Shown: piece by piece, positions 1 through 7,800 of the stretch
Layout of the letters: every line of letters begins with the position of its first letter
How positions within the stretch are numbered: the first letter of the stretch is position 1
Assembly (NCBI GenBank): GCA_965198875.1
Contig: CBDAPU010000001.1
Location: 1,984,001-2,048,000 of the forward strand
Reading direction: 5' to 3'
DNA length: 64,000 bases
Origin: CBDAPU01 sp965198875
Lineage (GTDB): Bacteria > Pseudomonadota > Gammaproteobacteria > Eutrophobiales > Eutrophobiaceae
Position numbers and translations under genes: made by a program
The notes under the pieces: model-generated
Databases searched by the model: none
Seen by the model: only the letters and a program-made list of their open reading frames with translations
Told to the model about the DNA's origin: nothing

Positions 1-1490
1 GCTTCACTGGGTAGACGGTAGCTAACCCCGGTTTCTTCCGAGAGCCATTGGGCGTAATGATAAGCGTCATCCCAGCGCACAAAGAACACCGGGTGAGTGT
101 CTCGGTCCAAGGAAAGGGAGTCGGGACGATCAACACCCCTCGCCCTTGCGTATTTATCGTATTCAGCGAAGGTGATCTCTTTCACGCTGATCGCAAACTG
201 CGTCACTTTCACGTTGTGTCTTGGACGCTCTTCCGCATACCGTGAAGCACCCGAGCTACCCATGGCAAACTCACCGGCCGGGATCCAGATCATATCCGGC
301 CCTTTGCCGCCGTCTTTTAGCTTGTCGTTGAAGACGCCGTCAGTCCGGGTCGTCACAACAGCCGGTTTCGGTGTTGTTTGCGCGCTATCGACAGGCGCCG
401 TCTCTGTGGTTGTTTGCGTTGATGTTTCCGTGGTTGTCTCGCTGATAGCCTCTGCTACTTCGGGTTCCTCGTCATCCACGAACACCTCATCGGTTGCAAC
501 ATCCTCAGTAGATAGATCGCTACTAACAGGTATTGGCAGTTTGCCATCCATCATCATGAACACGGCGACCCCGATCCCGAGAAGAAGCGCCGCTGTGATG
601 CTCATAAACAAACCGGCCCTGCTCTTTTTTCGGGGCGCCTGCACGGGCGATCTGGCCGGTATATTGATTTGAGTGCGTTCCTGCAGTTTTAGCGATATAT
701 CGGCGGCGGTGGTCTCCGTTACGGCCTCCTGTTTTTCCGTCACATCCACGACGACTGCGGTGGTGTTATCCTGTTTGGGCATACCCACTTCCTTAACGGC
801 GTCGAGCAACGCCTCGGCGTATTCCTTTGGGGAGTCTGACCATTCAGAATACTGGATAATTTTTCCGCTACCGAGCGTGTCCATACCATCACTGCAAAGC
901 AATATCCGATCACCGGCTTGCAGTAGCAGGGGTCTCTCCGGCACATCTATCTCATCGATCTTATCGCCCATGATCGCACTCATGAGCATGTTTCTGGCAA
1001 GACCGGGATCCGGCGTAACAGGGGTGCCCGCCGCCTCCATTCGGGCAAGGAAACCACCATAGCTGTGATCTGCATTCTTTTTGCTTAGTTCTTTATTACG
1101 CAACAAATACAGGTGACTGTCACCCACACTCGCCCACCATAATTTTCTGCCTTCCAGTATGGCGGCCACCATCGTACAACCCATGCCGGAAAGAGCCGGT
1201 GTTTCAGCCGTTGTTTTTTTAATGGCGTCATTGGCCTTGATGACGCACTCCCTGAGGATCTTCGCCGGGTTATCGGTGGGGTAGTTGGCGGACACATGGG
1301 TGTTAAAACCCTGCACCGCCATATTGCTGGCGACATTGCCGGCAGCGTGACCGCCCATGCCGTCCGCAACGATAATCAGGGCGCCTGGGTCGCCGTTAGC
1401 GTCGGTCATGTGTGTGATCAGAAAGGCGTCTTCCTGATAGTCTCTTGCCCCATCTATTTGAGCGCCGGCCAAATTGAATTGTAGCCTCAT
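1..1490 (-). CDS. PP2C-family Ser/Thr protein phosphatase fused to a formylglycine-generating-enzyme (SUMF1/FGE-sulfatase) domain; C-terminus beyond left edge
   Basis: I translated this frame directly; it stays open to the window edge. The ATG at 1490 follows an AGGAGAG ribosome site. Residues about 1-245 are a PP2C phosphatase with the usual metal-site motifs: QEDAF, DGMGGH (near residue 43), GMGCTMVAA, VGDSHLYLLR, LLCSDGM and DNTTAVVV. Such enzymes remove phosphate from Ser/Thr of proteins and usually oppose a Hanks-type kinase. A linker leads to one hydrophobic helix near residues 288-312, preceded by RKKSR, so the phosphatase should be cytoplasmic and the rest periplasmic. From about residue 393 the sequence becomes an FGE-sulfatase domain (MIWIPAGEFAMGS, YRLPSEA). 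Many bacterial members of this fold are not sulfatase activators, and the residues that would decide activity lie outside the window. Phosphatase and FGE families are secure; the substrates are unknown. Confidence 0.87.
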   Translation of the reverse strand, partial: MRLQFNLAGAQIDGARDYQEDAFLITHMTDANGDPGALIIVADGMGGHAAGNVASNMAVQGFNTHVSANYPTDNPAKILRECVIKANDAIKKTTAETPALSGMGCTMVAAILEGRKLWWASVGDSHLYLLRNKELSKKNADHSYGGFLARMEAAGTPVTPDPGLARNMLMSAIMGDKIDEIDVPERPLLLQAGDRILLCSDGMDTLGSGKIIQYSEWSDSPKEYAEALLDAVKEVGMPKQDNTTAVVVDVTEKQEAVTETTAADISLKLQERTQINIPARSPVQAPRKKSRAGLFMSITAALLLGIGVAVFMMMDGKLPIPVSSDLSTEDVATDEVFVDDEEPEVAEAISETTTETSTQTTTETAPVDSAQTTPKPAVVTTRTDGVFNDKLKDGGKGPDMIWIPAGEFAMGSSGASRYAEERPRHNVKVTQFAISVKEITFAEYDKYARARGVDRPDSLSLDRDTHPVFFVRWDDAYHYAQWLSEETGVSYRLPSE

Positions 1491-1940
1491 GTCCTCTCCT
1501 GAAAAGTTAGGTGGCGGAGCGGGTTTTCCCTGAAGCACTGTAGCAGGATTTCAGCACTGTTGGAATGGCGATGGTTGAGACCCCGGGTTTTCCCAGTGTG
1601 GGTGGGATGCGGGTTTTGCCAGCCCCTTGAACCTGCCCCTTTGCCATGCCCTTACAATGCCGCCCATGGGGATGTCGCCTCGTGCAAGTTCATCCCCGGC
1701 ATGGGCAAGGACAGAGTATCGAGATGTTTGAATGGCGATGATGAGAGAAATGCGTGATTAAAACATGCTGTTGTACCGGCGCTCACGCTGTTAAGGCCTG
1801 GCCCGTCGGACGACCGATCAGAGCCTCCTCGGTTTCGGTCAAACTATGCCAGATAAATACGGCATGCAGATAGCGCCTTTTCAGTTGCGTCCCTAGTCTT
1901 CATGTCCCTCATCTGCGGTCATTGCCCGTTCATCTCAACA
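1491..1940. other. Intergenic stretch without a recognisable gene
   Basis: About 450 bases between two genes that are both read leftward. Short open frames here have no recognisable domain and no convincing ribosome site. Two near-identical words, GAATGGCGATGGTTGAGA near 1563 and GAATGGCGATGATGAGAGA near 1730, form a loose direct repeat. The stretch should contain the promoter of the phosphatase gene, but I cannot pick a -35/-10 pair with confidence. Confidence 0.5.
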
Positions 1941-3032
1941 TCACAATTCCAGCCTGATCGGCGGCTTCCCTTTGCCCAGCGGCCACATATCTGCGGCTGC
2001 CTTGCTCAAGGGTCCCCTGTTTTTTTCAGCACTGGCAAAAGTGCCGCTCACATCAAAGCAATGGCTACCCCGCTTGAGATAATGTACCAGCCTGAATATA
2101 TTTGATTTCTGACTGCCCATAAAAAAAACCGAATTTTTAGCGATTTCTATGTCAATCAAAAAATCCAGAAATGACTTATGTTTCTCCTCTACAGGCATAC
2201 CCATCCATGATTTTTGGTCGTAACCCTGTTTATATTCGGTCACAAAAGAAAATACGTTGATGTTGTTATCTTCCAGTCCTTTCTCTATTTCCCTGTATGC
2301 CGCATAGTCATCCGTCATGACAAAAACATGTTTTATGTCGCCACAATTATTCAACAAAACCGACATGTATTCCTCTGATGCATACATTCTGTCCCGTTTT
2401 TCTCTTAGTTTATCTCCTCGCCTGACATGAATTGCGGCATATGACTCTCCACATACCCAGTTCTTGAAGTTGATTAGCTGTGGCTGCATTTCCCGGGAAA
2501 TATCGGGGCTCAATTTCCAGAAGTATTTCAATATGTTCGCCATTGAGCGATAAAACCCTTTTGGATTTTTGGCGCGCTCAATAAAACAGAATCTGCGTAC
2601 CCTGCGGAAGTCCTCACGCCTGTACTTTTTTACTCTCGCAGTCAGAAAAAGGGGATAATTTGAATTTTTAGTCTTGAAAAAGCTCGCAATCTTCTGATCT
2701 GAGGTGAAAAAATTATCCAACCCGATTTTCACGACATCGTTTGAATTTCTGGCGGAGCTAAAATGAACAGCGGCATTGAATTCGGGGGGGGGGGGGGGGG
2801 GGGTATAATTTTCCATGTAGGGGAAATAATATTCCCACCCCAAAGAGGTGCTTCTCATCCAGCTATTTGAGCGTATAAAGTGCGATCTTGAAAGATAAAG
2901 CGCTACATTATTGCTTTGACAATAGTACAAAAAATACAAAAGATTGTTTATCTCCGAGCCAAACCCGACCCCTCGGCTTTCAAAAACACAAAACTTCCTC
3001 AACGTGGCGCTCCTAAATCTTGTAGCAGACAA
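1941..3032 (-). CDS. Fucosyltransferase-like glycosyltransferase (GT23/FUT8-NodZ type fold), probably phase-variable
   Basis: The 363-residue protein begins with an alpha/beta entry typical of this superfamily (FESRGVGFGSEINNLL). Near residue 200 it has AIHVRRGDKL, the HxRRGD-type donor-binding motif of FUT8/NodZ and protein O-fucosyltransferases. MTDDYAAY and a C-terminal GSQKSNIFRLVHYL block resemble later GT23 motifs. The likely reaction is sugar transfer, perhaps from GDP-fucose, to a surface glycan; donor and acceptor are inference. There is no signal peptide or membrane helix. The gene is visibly more A/T-rich than its neighbours and stands alone, which suggests acquisition by transfer. 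Around residues 76-82 the frame runs through a 20-base homopolymer (T then six prolines). With 20 bases the gene is in frame; 19 or 21 would truncate it after about 80 residues. The start is the first ATG of the frame and is uncertain. Confidence 0.68.
   Translation of the reverse strand: MSATRFRSATLRKFCVFESRGVGFGSEINNLLYFLYYCQSNNVALYLSRSHFIRSNSWMRSTSLGWEYYFPYMENYTPPPPPPEFNAAVHFSSARNSNDVVKIGLDNFFTSDQKIASFFKTKNSNYPLFLTARVKKYRREDFRRVRRFCFIERAKNPKGFYRSMANILKYFWKLSPDISREMQPQLINFKNWVCGESYAAIHVRRGDKLREKRDRMYASEEYMSVLLNNCGDIKHVFVMTDDYAAYREIEKGLEDNNINVFSFVTEYKQGYDQKSWMGMPVEEKHKSFLDFLIDIEIAKNSVFFMGSQKSNIFRLVHYLKRGSHCFDVSGTFASAEKNRGPLSKAAADMWPLGKGKPPIRLEL
2784..2803. repeat. 20-base G homopolymer (C tract on the coding strand) inside the glycosyltransferase gene
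   Basis: An uninterrupted run of 20 G on the + strand encodes part of a Thr codon and six prolines in the leftward gene. Tracts of this length are strongly prone to slipped-strand mispairing, and gain or loss of one base would switch the gene off. The exact length is also where sequencers err most. Confidence 0.95.
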
Positions 3033-3227
3033 CCATCATGACCGCTTGGGGGCGTGGTTATACAGACTGATGCAGCGTGTCAAGCTACTTGCTTGGCGCT
3101 GGCTCTCCAGTGCATATCTGGGGATCGACAGGTGCTTGCAGGCTCGACCTTCTACCAGGGCCATTGTCATGTTATGCAACCCTGGCCAAGATGTGGCTGT
3201 CGAGTCAAAGTCATTGACCGGCATGGG

Positions 3228-5042
3228 TTATGGCAGGCGTGCCTCCCGTTTTCGCTCATGCTCTTTCAGCCACTTCTTTCTAAGGCGAATGGATTTGGGT
3301 GTGACTTCAACCAGCTCATCGTCATTTATAAACTCCAACGCCTGCTCCAGGGATAACCTCACCGGCGGTGTTAGCAAAACGTTATCGTCTTTTCCGGCGG
3401 CACGGATATTGGTGAGCTGCTTCGCCTTTAACGGGTTCACAACCAGATCATTACCTCTGCAGTGAATACCGACGATCATGCCTTCATAAACTTGCGTTCC
3501 CGGGGCGATCAGGAGCTGGCCTCTTTCCTGCAAGTTGAATAGGGCATAGGCCAGGGCTCCGCCCTCGGAATTGGCGATCAACACCCCATTTCGCCTTTCA
3601 TTGAGAACACCTCTCTTCAGTGGTGCGTATTTATCAAAGACATGGTAGAGCAGGCCCGTCCCCGCCGTGGCGGTCAGGTACTCGGTACGCAGACCAATGA
3701 TCCCCCTGGAGGGGATGGAATAATCCAGCCTCACCCGGCCCCTGCCGTCAGGGATAATGTCCTGTAAATCACCGCCTCGTCTTCCCAGTAGTTCCATGAC
3801 CGCGCCCTGGCAGCCATCTTCCATATCCACCGTAAGCTGCTCATAGGGCTCCAACGTGTTGCCGTTCATCTCTTTTGTAATGACCTCAGGGCGGGATACA
3901 CTGAGCTCATATCCCTCCCGGCGCATGTTCTCTATGAGGATGGACAGATGCAACTCGCCTCTGCCCGATACGAGAAACTTCTCCGCATCGTCCGCCTCTT
4001 CGATCCGCAAAGACACATTGTATTTTAGCTCACGTTGCAGCCTTGCGAGAATTTGCCGGGAGGTGACAAGCCTGCCTTCACGGCCGCTGAACGGTGAGTT
4101 ATTGATTTGAAAAGTCATGTTCACCGTGGGTTCATCGACGACCAATGGCGGTAGTCCCTGAGGGTGGTCCGGCGAGCACAATGTATCGGATATACCAAGC
4201 TCATCGACGCCGGAGACAGCGATAATATCCCCCGCCGTGGCCGAGCCGATCTCGAGCCTTTCAAGGCCGGAGAGGCGAAAGAGTTGCAGTATGCGCCCCG
4301 CTCTTTGTGGATGTCGCTCATTGACGATGACAACCGCTGAATTCGCCTTGATCCGTCCCCGGGCGATGCGACCGATGCCGATCACGCCGATATAGTTATC
4401 GTAATCCAATGCGCTGATCTGTAATTGGAAATGCCCGGTTTCATCAACGTCAGGACAGGGCACGTGTTCGACAATGGCATGGAACAAAGTGCTCATGTCC
4501 TCACCCATGTTATCCCTGTCCTGACCGCTGTAACCGGCCTTTGCCGATGTATAGATGATGGGGAAGTCCAGTTGTTCATCGCTGGCGCCCAGGCGGTCGA
4601 ACAGATCAAATGTGCGGTCCAGCGCCCAGTCGGGTCTCGCGTTATCGCGGTCAATTTTGTTGATCACAACGATGGGGTTTAACCTTTGCGCGAGCGCTTT
4701 TTGCGTCACAAACCGTGTTTGCGGCATGGGGCCTTCAACCGCATCAACCAGCAACAACACCGAGTCGGCCATCGATAGAACCCGTTCAACCTCTCCGCCA
4801 AAATCCGCATGTCCCGGTGTGTCAATAATGTTAATGCGGTAGTCGCACCAGGTGAGGGCGGTATTCTTCGCCAGAATGGTGATCCCTCTCTCGCGCTCCA
4901 GATCAGTTGAGTCCATGATCCGCTCGGGCAGTGTCGAGCGAGACGCCAACGTGCCCGATTGCTGCAATAGCTGATCCACCAATGTGGTCTTGCCATGATC
5001 CACATGGGCGATGATGGCGATGTTTCTGATGTGCTGGATCAT
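3228..5042 (-). CDS. typA: Ribosome-associated translational GTPase TypA/BipA
   Basis: The 604-residue protein has the standard length and layout of TypA/BipA. The N-terminal G domain has AHVDHGKTT (residues about 12-20), an RGITI switch I, DTPGHADFGGEVERV, and NKIDRDNARP with SAKAGYS for guanine specificity. EF-G-like domains II, III and V follow, then the family-specific C-terminal domain with GTQVYEGMIVG. TypA binds the 70S ribosome at the elongation-factor site and is needed for ribosome assembly and growth at low temperature or under stress. The start is the ATG at 5042. The gene stands alone, divergent from the cold-shock gene about 250 bases away, a pairing that fits a shared role in cold adaptation (inference). 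Confidence 0.97.
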   Translation of the reverse strand: MIQHIRNIAIIAHVDHGKTTLVDQLLQQSGTLASRSTLPERIMDSTDLERERGITILAKNTALTWCDYRINIIDTPGHADFGGEVERVLSMADSVLLLVDAVEGPMPQTRFVTQKALAQRLNPIVVINKIDRDNARPDWALDRTFDLFDRLGASDEQLDFPIIYTSAKAGYSGQDRDNMGEDMSTLFHAIVEHVPCPDVDETGHFQLQISALDYDNYIGVIGIGRIARGRIKANSAVVIVNERHPQRAGRILQLFRLSGLERLEIGSATAGDIIAVSGVDELGISDTLCSPDHPQGLPPLVVDEPTVNMTFQINNSPFSGREGRLVTSRQILARLQRELKYNVSLRIEEADDAEKFLVSGRGELHLSILIENMRREGYELSVSRPEVITKEMNGNTLEPYEQLTVDMEDGCQGAVMELLGRRGGDLQDIIPDGRGRVRLDYSIPSRGIIGLRTEYLTATAGTGLLYHVFDKYAPLKRGVLNERRNGVLIANSEGGALAYALFNLQERGQLLIAPGTQVYEGMIVGIHCRGNDLVVNPLKAKQLTNIRAAGKDDNVLLTPPVRLSLEQALEFINDDELVEVTPKSIRLRKKWLKEHERKREARLP

Positions 5043-5295
5043 CTAAGGGCAAGTTGTCAAAAAGCCGCGCATTATACGTAAATGTCGTGGCGAGGCTATG
5101 GATGGTATCAAGGGGAGCGGTGGAGAAAAACATAAAAAAAGGCCGAATATAAGTTTGGCAATGGAAAAAAAATTGACTATGCTGATCCCGTGTCCTCATC
5201 TGGTGCGGGTAGTATTAGAAGTTCTCTTTTGTCTTTGCCGTACACGGGCTGGCTGAGACTTAAATAATCCATAAAAAGTTAAGGGGAGAGGTTGT

Positions 5296-5505
5296 ATGAG
5301 TACGAGTGGTACTGTGAAGTGGTTTAATAATGCGAAAGGCTTTGGCTTTATTGAGCCATCCGGGGGAGGGGATGATATTTTCGTGCATTATTCATCCATA
5401 AAGACCGAGGGCTACAAAACATTGAATGAAGGGCAGAACGTCACCTATGTCGCTGAGCAGGGGCCGAAAGGATTCCACGCCACCGAGGTGGTTATTGTCG
5501 GTTAA
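5296..5505 (+). CDS. Cold-shock domain protein, CspA family
   Basis: The 69-residue single cold-shock domain has both RNA-binding motifs intact: KGFGFIEP (RNP1) and DIFVHYSSI (RNP2). The opening GTVKWFNNAKGFGFI is diagnostic. Such proteins bind single-stranded RNA and DNA and melt mRNA structure. AAGGGGAGAGG lies just before the ATG, and a strong intrinsic terminator follows the stop within about 25 bases, so this is a single-gene transcript. The 250-base upstream region could hold the long 5' leader usual for cold-shock genes, but I cannot identify a cold box. Which Csp paralogue it is cannot be told from sequence alone. Confidence 0.96.
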   Translation: MSTSGTVKWFNNAKGFGFIEPSGGGDDIFVHYSSIKTEGYKTLNEGQNVTYVAEQGPKGFHATEVVIVG

Positions 5506-5526
5506 GCGGGCGGCAGCCCCGGGCAG

Positions 5527-5553
5527 AAAACCTCGCCGATGCGGGGTTTTTTT
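5527..5553 (+). terminator. Rho-independent terminator after the cold-shock gene
   Basis: AAACCTCGC, a four-base loop (CGAT) and GCGGGGTTT form a nine-pair stem with one G-U pair, followed by a run of T. It starts about 20 bases after the stop codon. Confidence 0.88.
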
Positions 5554-5658
5554 GTGCAAGATGTATTGATGCGGCGTAATGATGTTGCCTGGTAGAATCA
5601 ATGGTGTTTGACAGCCTGCATCAAGTAAACCTCTCTCAAAGATAACAAGGCGGAAAAC

Positions 5659-5847
5659 ATGGTGCTATTTGAGCAAATACTGGTTGGGATCCTGGGTGTC
5701 GGGATCGCATTTCTCTTCTGGCCGGGCGTCAAAGCGGCGCTGAAGAGGAGTCAGGATGCGGAAAATCCGGACTGGATGGGGGCGTTGGTACCCATCGGCG
5801 CCGTTGTTTTGTTTATTGTGTTGCTTGTCCTGATCGCCAGGCATTAA
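5659..5847 (+). CDS. Small membrane protein of unknown function
   Basis: The 62-residue protein has two hydrophobic helices, about residues 4-22 and 43-60, joined by a charged loop (KAALKRSQDAENPDW). I do not recognise a family. The stop is four bases before the GTG of the DUF924 gene, so the two are almost certainly cotranscribed. An AAGGCGG-like ribosome site precedes the ATG. The length, amphipathic loop and tight coupling support a real gene; no function can be assigned. Confidence 0.65.
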   Translation: MVLFEQILVGILGVGIAFLFWPGVKAALKRSQDAENPDWMGALVPIGAVVLFIVLLVLIARH

Positions 5848-5851
5848 TTCT

Positions 5852-6451
5852 GTGGCGGATTATTCGGCATTGCTTACATTCTGGTTTGGGGAGCATGAAC
5901 GTGACGGTGAGGTCATAGAGGCGCAATCGCCCCTGTGGTGGGATAAGAAGGACGAGACCGACAGGGCCATAAAAAGACACTTCTCCGGCGTGCTTTCCGA
6001 GGCGCTGGAAGGGCTTTTGGATCATTGGTTGAATACGCCAGAAGGGTATCTGGCCATGATCATTTTATTAGATCAGCTCTCAAGGAGTATGTACCGTGGT
6101 AGCGCAAAATCCTTTAGCCAGGATGAAACGGCATTGCAACTGGCTGTCCGTGGTGTTGATCTGGGCATGGATAGAGAATTAAGACCGGTGGAGCGGGTGT
6201 TTTTTTACATGCCGTTTGAACATGCTGAATCGGCGAAGATGCAGGAGAGATCGATTAGCCTGTTCACCCGGCTTGTGGTTGCGGCGGCTGACGGCGATAA
6301 AGCGAAATTTAAGGAGTACCTCAATTTCGCAGTGAAACATGCTGACGTCATCAAACGGTTCAATCGATTTCCACATCGAAACCAGATCCTGGGACGGGGA
6401 TCGACGGACGAGGAGATGGCCTTTCTGACACAACCCGGCTCGGCTTTTTAA
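5852..6451 (+). CDS. DUF924 family protein
   Basis: The 199-residue protein has the hallmarks of the widespread DUF924 family: an opening LLTFWFGE, a WWDKKDETD region, LAMIILLDQLSRSMYRGS, then FFYMPFEHAES and a C-terminal FPHRNQILGR. The fold is all-helical and TPR-like; the biochemical role of the family is not established. It starts with a GTG four bases after the preceding small membrane protein. Length and motifs match complete family members. Confidence 0.88.
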   Translation: MADYSALLTFWFGEHERDGEVIEAQSPLWWDKKDETDRAIKRHFSGVLSEALEGLLDHWLNTPEGYLAMIILLDQLSRSMYRGSAKSFSQDETALQLAVRGVDLGMDRELRPVERVFFYMPFEHAESAKMQERSISLFTRLVVAAADGDKAKFKEYLNFAVKHADVIKRFNRFPHRNQILGRGSTDEEMAFLTQPGSAF

Positions 6452-6517
6452 TGCAGATCGGGGATCAGGCATGAGCCCGCACTGGCCGGGCGCACAGCGC
6501 CTTATTTGACTATTGCA

Positions 6518-6613
6518 ATGCGGGTTTTAACAGGCGAAGAGGGCGATGATCCCGGCAAGTTGCAGAGGCGACTAAGGCATAACGTTGGCCGCGCCATTGC
6601 AGATTTCACATGA
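6518..6613 (+). pseudogene. ttcA: N-terminal fragment of ttcA in a shifted frame
   Basis: An ATG at 6518 opens a frame whose end (KLQRRLRHNVGRAIADF) matches the residues that precede MIEEGD in E. coli TtcA (KLQKRLRRNVGEAIADFN). The frame stops at a TGA that overlaps the ATG of the main ttcA frame as ATGA (6610-6613). One base appears to be missing between the Phe and Met codons. It is either a real single-base deletion rescued by coupled translation, or a sequencing error. Confidence 0.7.
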
Positions 6614-7335
6614 TAGAGGAGGGTGACAAGGTGATGGTGTGCCTATCCGGAGGGGCCGACTCCCACACCATGCTGGATCTCCTGATGAGGCTTCGATGCA
6701 ATGCGCCCATTCATTTTGATCTGATGGCAGTCAACCTTGATCAAAAGCAACCCCACTTCCCGCAGCAGACGCTACCACAGTACCTGGACAACATCGGGAT
6801 CCCTTATCATATTATCAGTGAAGATACGTATAGCATCGTTAAACGAGTTATTCCAGAGGGCAAGACGATGTGCGGTCTGTGTTCAAGGTTGCGGCGCGGC
6901 ATTCTCTATCGCCTCGCCAAAGAAGAGGGCTTCAGCAAAATAGCGCTGGGTCATCACCGCGATGACATCATAGAAACATTGTTCCTGAATATGTTCTATG
7001 GCGGCAAGTTAAAAGCCATGCCGACAACATTGCTGAGTGATGATGGCGAGCATATCGTCATACGGCCATTGGCGTACTGCAAGGAAAAAGACATCAAACA
7101 CTATGCCGCCCGCCGGGGGTTTCCGATCATCCCCTGCGATTTATGCGGCTCCCAGGCGCACTTGCAAAGACAGGCCATCAAAAAAATGCTACATGAATGG
7201 AACCGTCAACATCCCGGTCGTGTTGAGACGATTTTTACTGCATTACAAAATGTGACGCCATCACACTTGCTGGATCCCAACCTGTTTGCATTTCATGGGT
7301 TGCAAAAAACTGGAACGGCAAATGTGCCGGATTGA
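6610..7335 (+). CDS. ttcA: tRNA 2-thiocytidine synthetase TtcA (N-terminus displaced by an apparent frameshift)
   Basis: TtcA inserts sulfur at C32 of certain tRNAs, using ATP and an Fe-S cluster. This frame gives 241 residues against about 310 in E. coli. The PP-loop reads SGGADS where the family normally has SGGKDS. The paired cysteine motifs are present (MCGLCSRLRRGILY and CDLCGSQ), as is GHHRDDIIETLFLNMFYGGK. The first 30 residues of the normal protein lie upstream in another frame, and the C-terminal tail after NLFAFHGL is shorter than in E. coli. As read, the protein would start at MIEEGD, only 13 residues before the PP-loop. The missing base and the Lys-to-Ala change in the loop both question full activity. 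The family assignment is certain. Confidence 0.9.
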   Translation: MIEEGDKVMVCLSGGADSHTMLDLLMRLRCNAPIHFDLMAVNLDQKQPHFPQQTLPQYLDNIGIPYHIISEDTYSIVKRVIPEGKTMCGLCSRLRRGILYRLAKEEGFSKIALGHHRDDIIETLFLNMFYGGKLKAMPTTLLSDDGEHIVIRPLAYCKEKDIKHYAARRGFPIIPCDLCGSQAHLQRQAIKKMLHEWNRQHPGRVETIFTALQNVTPSHLLDPNLFAFHGLQKTGTANVPD

Positions 7336-7340
7336 ATAAC

Positions 7341-7361
7341 AGGGCCTTAAACTCAGGCCCT
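7341..7361. terminator. Hairpin between converging ttcA and ssrA
   Basis: AGGGCCT, seven bases and AGGCCCT form a perfect seven-pair stem. It lies five bases after the ttcA stop and ten bases beyond the tmRNA 3' end. It could end transcription from both sides, although the T runs are weak. Confidence 0.6.
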
Positions 7362-7370
7362 GCCCGGGTT

Positions 7371-7725
7371 TGGTGGAGGTGGCCGGAGTCGAACCGGCGT
7401 CCGCGAACCCATTGCCCTCGGTTCTACATGCTTAGCCGACTCTTTAATTTAATTATCCGCTACCCGAGCGGCAGGGAAAACAGATAACGAGTCCGTTAAA
7501 GTTTTAGCGAATCCATCCCGGACCAATGTCATCGCGAGCTTGCGTCAGTGACCCCTGAGTAGAAAGCACAAGCACAAATCAGTCAGGGGCTAGCCGGCTA
7601 TTATGCGGCCAGGGCGTAGTTGTCGTCGTTGGCAACTATGTTGTTTGCAGCTGTATTTACGAGGTGATCTGCGCCTCGGCATGCCCCTTGGGTTTTGGTG
7701 TCCTCGTCGAAGCCAATACACCCCC
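7371..7725 (-). ncRNA. ssrA: Transfer-messenger RNA (tmRNA)
   Basis: On the minus strand the 5' end GGGGGTG pairs with CACCTCC next to the 3' CCA to give the seven-pair tRNA-like acceptor stem (one G-U pair). The T arm GGTTCGACTCC and the conserved opening GGCTTCGACGAGGAC are both present. The molecule is 355 bases and encodes its CCA. tmRNA rescues stalled ribosomes by trans-translation with SmpB, whose gene lies 75 bases upstream on the same strand. The tag reads ANDDNYALAA. Pseudoknot-like G/C-rich inverted segments follow the tag. The precursor probably starts upstream and is trimmed. Confidence 0.97.
7601..7633 (-). other. tmRNA proteolysis-tag reading frame, ANDDNYALAA
   Basis: The resume codon is GCC at 7633-7631. 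The frame reads Ala-Asn-Asp-Asp-Asn-Tyr-Ala-Leu-Ala-Ala and ends with TAA followed directly by TAG. The LAA end is the ClpXP/ClpAP degradation signal. E. coli has Glu where this tag has the second Asp. Confidence 0.95.
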
Positions 7726-7769
7726 GAAATCATCGGGTAAAACCACCCTCAAGGATTAAAACTTTGGCA

Positions 7770-7799
7770 AGTATAGTCAATGACGGCACTGAATGACAG
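7770..7799 (-). promoter_or_regulatory. Probable sigma-70 promoter for ssrA
   Basis: On the minus strand CTGTCA and TATACT are 18 bases apart. The predicted start lies about 40 bases before the mature tmRNA end, in the gap after smpB, which fits a processed precursor. An alternative using TTGACT as -35 is possible. Confidence 0.4.
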
Positions 7800-7800
7800 A

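Noticed and set aside
97..1062. Two long plus-strand open frames (97-672 and 673-1062)
   Set aside because: They are antisense to the PP2C-FGE gene, whose minus-strand frame has full domain motifs; the plus-strand products are low-complexity Ser/Val-rich sequence.
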